DNA of 7,664 nucleotides, from NCBI GenBank assembly GCA_958403205.1, contig CATXWM010000058.1, positions 1 to 7,664 of the forward strand, read 5' to 3'. The position numbers and the translations under genes are program-made. Positions 7,000 through 7,664 of the stretch are shown piece after piece. How positions within the stretch are numbered: the first letter of the stretch is position 1; every line of letters begins with the position of its first letter. The notes beneath the pieces are model-generated. The model was not told the DNA's origin. It did no database searches and worked only from the letters and a program-made list of their open reading frames with translations. The DNA is from an uncultured Collinsella sp. (GTDB taxonomy: Bacteria; Actinomycetota; Coriobacteriia; Coriobacteriales; Coriobacteriaceae).

Positions 7000-7609
7000 A
7001 TCCAATTTCGATGTTCTTCATCTTGTTAACGGCAGTATCGAGTTGCCGTTCATCCATATTCGCCACACGGTCGATTTCGAACTCGCCATACAGCTGGCCG
7101 CTCCCCCCGGCATATAGACGGATATGCACGGTTTGTTCTCTGTCGTATTCGTAAACCACGCGGACGGGAGATCCCTTGGGCAACCCGGGCGGAAGCGGTA
7201 TTTCCTTTGAACCGATAATGACCACATAGTTCAAGTCTGGGTCATCGCCTTGTGTCACCTGGACATCGACGTACGACTGGTTCTCACTCACCGTTGCTGC
7301 GTCCTGTGAATAACTCCCCGGCACCGGTGAATTCCTCGGAATCACGACATTGTTGTAGTCTTTGCCGTCTTTCCCGAGCATCACAACCCCCAAAGGCTGC
7401 GAGGTAACATCGGCAATGACTACGCTCGGAGCCGTAAAGAGGGGCATATCCGGCAAACCATTTTCTGCCGACCCTGCCACGTCAATGCTCGATTCCATTT
7501 CTATTGCGGCCTGAACGGCAGCCCCCATGGCGACAGCCTCATCGGGATTTACCCCAAGCTCGGGTTTCATCCCCGAAATGTCTTCGATTAACTTGTGCAC
7601 CATTGGCAT
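6998..7609 (-). CDS. Hsp70-family (DnaK-like) protein, C-terminal part; 5' end truncated or broken
   Basis: The visible 203 residues begin at the MPMV that normally follows the GGS motif late in the Hsp70 ATPase domain. Residues 20-34 (VNPDEAVAMGAAVQA) are the hallmark end of that domain. Residues about 66-180 are the beta substrate-binding domain, including QPLG and PRNSPVP. The protein stops soon after it, so the helical lid of DnaK (about 100 residues) is missing. A full member of this short type would be roughly 500-600 residues; most of the ATPase domain is absent here. ATG at 7609 is simply the first in-frame Met. Upstream, another frame (from 7664) reads ADYIWL, as expected before the missing GG motif, then a TAA at 7625-7623. 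This suggests a frameshift plus stop, or sequence error near a contig edge. It is the first gene of the visible operon, 9 bases ahead of the J-like gene. The Hsp70 assignment is firm; whether the gene is functional is open. Confidence 0.85.
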   Translation of the reverse strand: MPMVHKLIEDISGMKPELGVNPDEAVAMGAAVQAAIEMESSIDVAGSAENGLPDMPLFTAPSVVIADVTSQPLGVVMLGKDGKDYNNVVIPRNSPVPGSYSQDAATVSENQSYVDVQVTQGDDPDLNYVVIIGSKEIPLPPGLPKGSPVRVVYEYDREQTVHIRLYAGGSGQLYGEFEIDRVANMDERQLDTAVNKMKNIEIG

Positions 7610-7664
7610 TGTTAGCGTCGGATTATTTTAGCCAAATATAGTCGGCCGAGATTGACCAATCCCG
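7610..7664 (-). pseudogene. Probable remnant of the Hsp70 ATPase-domain coding sequence, out of frame
   Basis: All three minus-strand frames close in this stretch. The frame starting at 7664 reads SISADYIWL and then reaches a TAA at 7625-7623. In Hsp70 proteins a hydrophobic strand of just this kind precedes V-G-G-S-x-x-M-P. From the last Leu to the ATG at 7609 there are 19 bases after an AAA-TAA-TCC-GAC-GCT-AAC run plus one extra A, i.e. six codons plus one base where Hsp70 has six codons. That fits one extra base together with loss of the GG codons. It could be real decay or poor sequence at a contig end. The similarity is short, so confidence is limited. Confidence 0.4.

Noticed and set aside
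7619..7660. Promoter before the Hsp70 ATG, using TTGGTC and TATATT
   Set aside because: The spacing is about 13 bases, too short for the usual 16-18, and the stretch looks like former Hsp70 coding sequence.
1..7664. CRISPR arrays, tRNA or rRNA genes, insertion sequences, attachment sites
   Set aside because: No spaced direct repeats, no clover-leaf or rRNA-like sequence, no transposase or integrase and no terminal inverted repeats were seen.

Overview
The window is almost entirely one tightly packed operon on the minus strand, transcribed from position 7664 towards position 1. Eight genes can be supported and there is no credible gene on the plus strand. Gaps between genes are at most a few tens of bases, and several starts overlap the previous stop (TAATG, TGATG, or longer overlaps). 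The real 5' end of the operon, and hence its promoter, lies outside the window. The proteins suggest a single-membrane (Gram-positive) host with mid-range GC. The gene types (zinc ribbon-TM-YARHG protein, a J-like/TPR membrane protein, a short Hsp70-like protein) would fit an anaerobic actinobacterium such as a member of Coriobacteriia, but that assignment is a guess from style, not a proof.

Layout in transcription order. (1) 7609-6998: C-terminal part of an Hsp70-family protein, ending after the beta substrate-binding domain and apparently broken at its 5' side by a stop and a frame change just upstream. (2) 6988-5879: a J-like protein in which the HPD tripeptide is replaced by SPD, followed by TPR-type repeats and two C-terminal membrane segments. 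(3) 5879-5433: a short divergent GrpE. (4) 5433-2728: a 901-residue soluble FtsK/SpoIIIE-type ATPase with one intact nucleotide site and a degenerate ATPase-like module after it. (5) 2741-2154: a helical, coiled-coil-like protein with a C-terminal membrane tail. (6) 2135-1872: an 87-residue helical-hairpin protein with the size and shape of a WXG100/ESAT-6 protein, with Met-Glu-Gly where the family has Trp-x-Gly. (7) 1888-1055: a membrane-anchored amidase of the Amidase_2 (AmpD/PGRP/T7 lysozyme) fold with a complete catalytic set. (8) 1031-30: a zinc ribbon-TM protein with an extracellular beta-like region and a C-terminal YARHG domain.

Together these look like a compact membrane machine: an Hsp70/J/GrpE chaperone triad feeding or remodelling something, an EssC/EccC-like ATPase motor, a small ESAT-6-sized possible substrate, a peptidoglycan amidase that could open the wall, and envelope proteins with cytosolic sensor or adaptor parts. 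The most economical hypothesis is a divergent, chaperone-coupled, type VII-like export or envelope system. The classical membrane parts (EccB/D/E, EsaA, EssA/B, YukD) are not seen, so this is inference from gene content and gene order, not a known system I can name.
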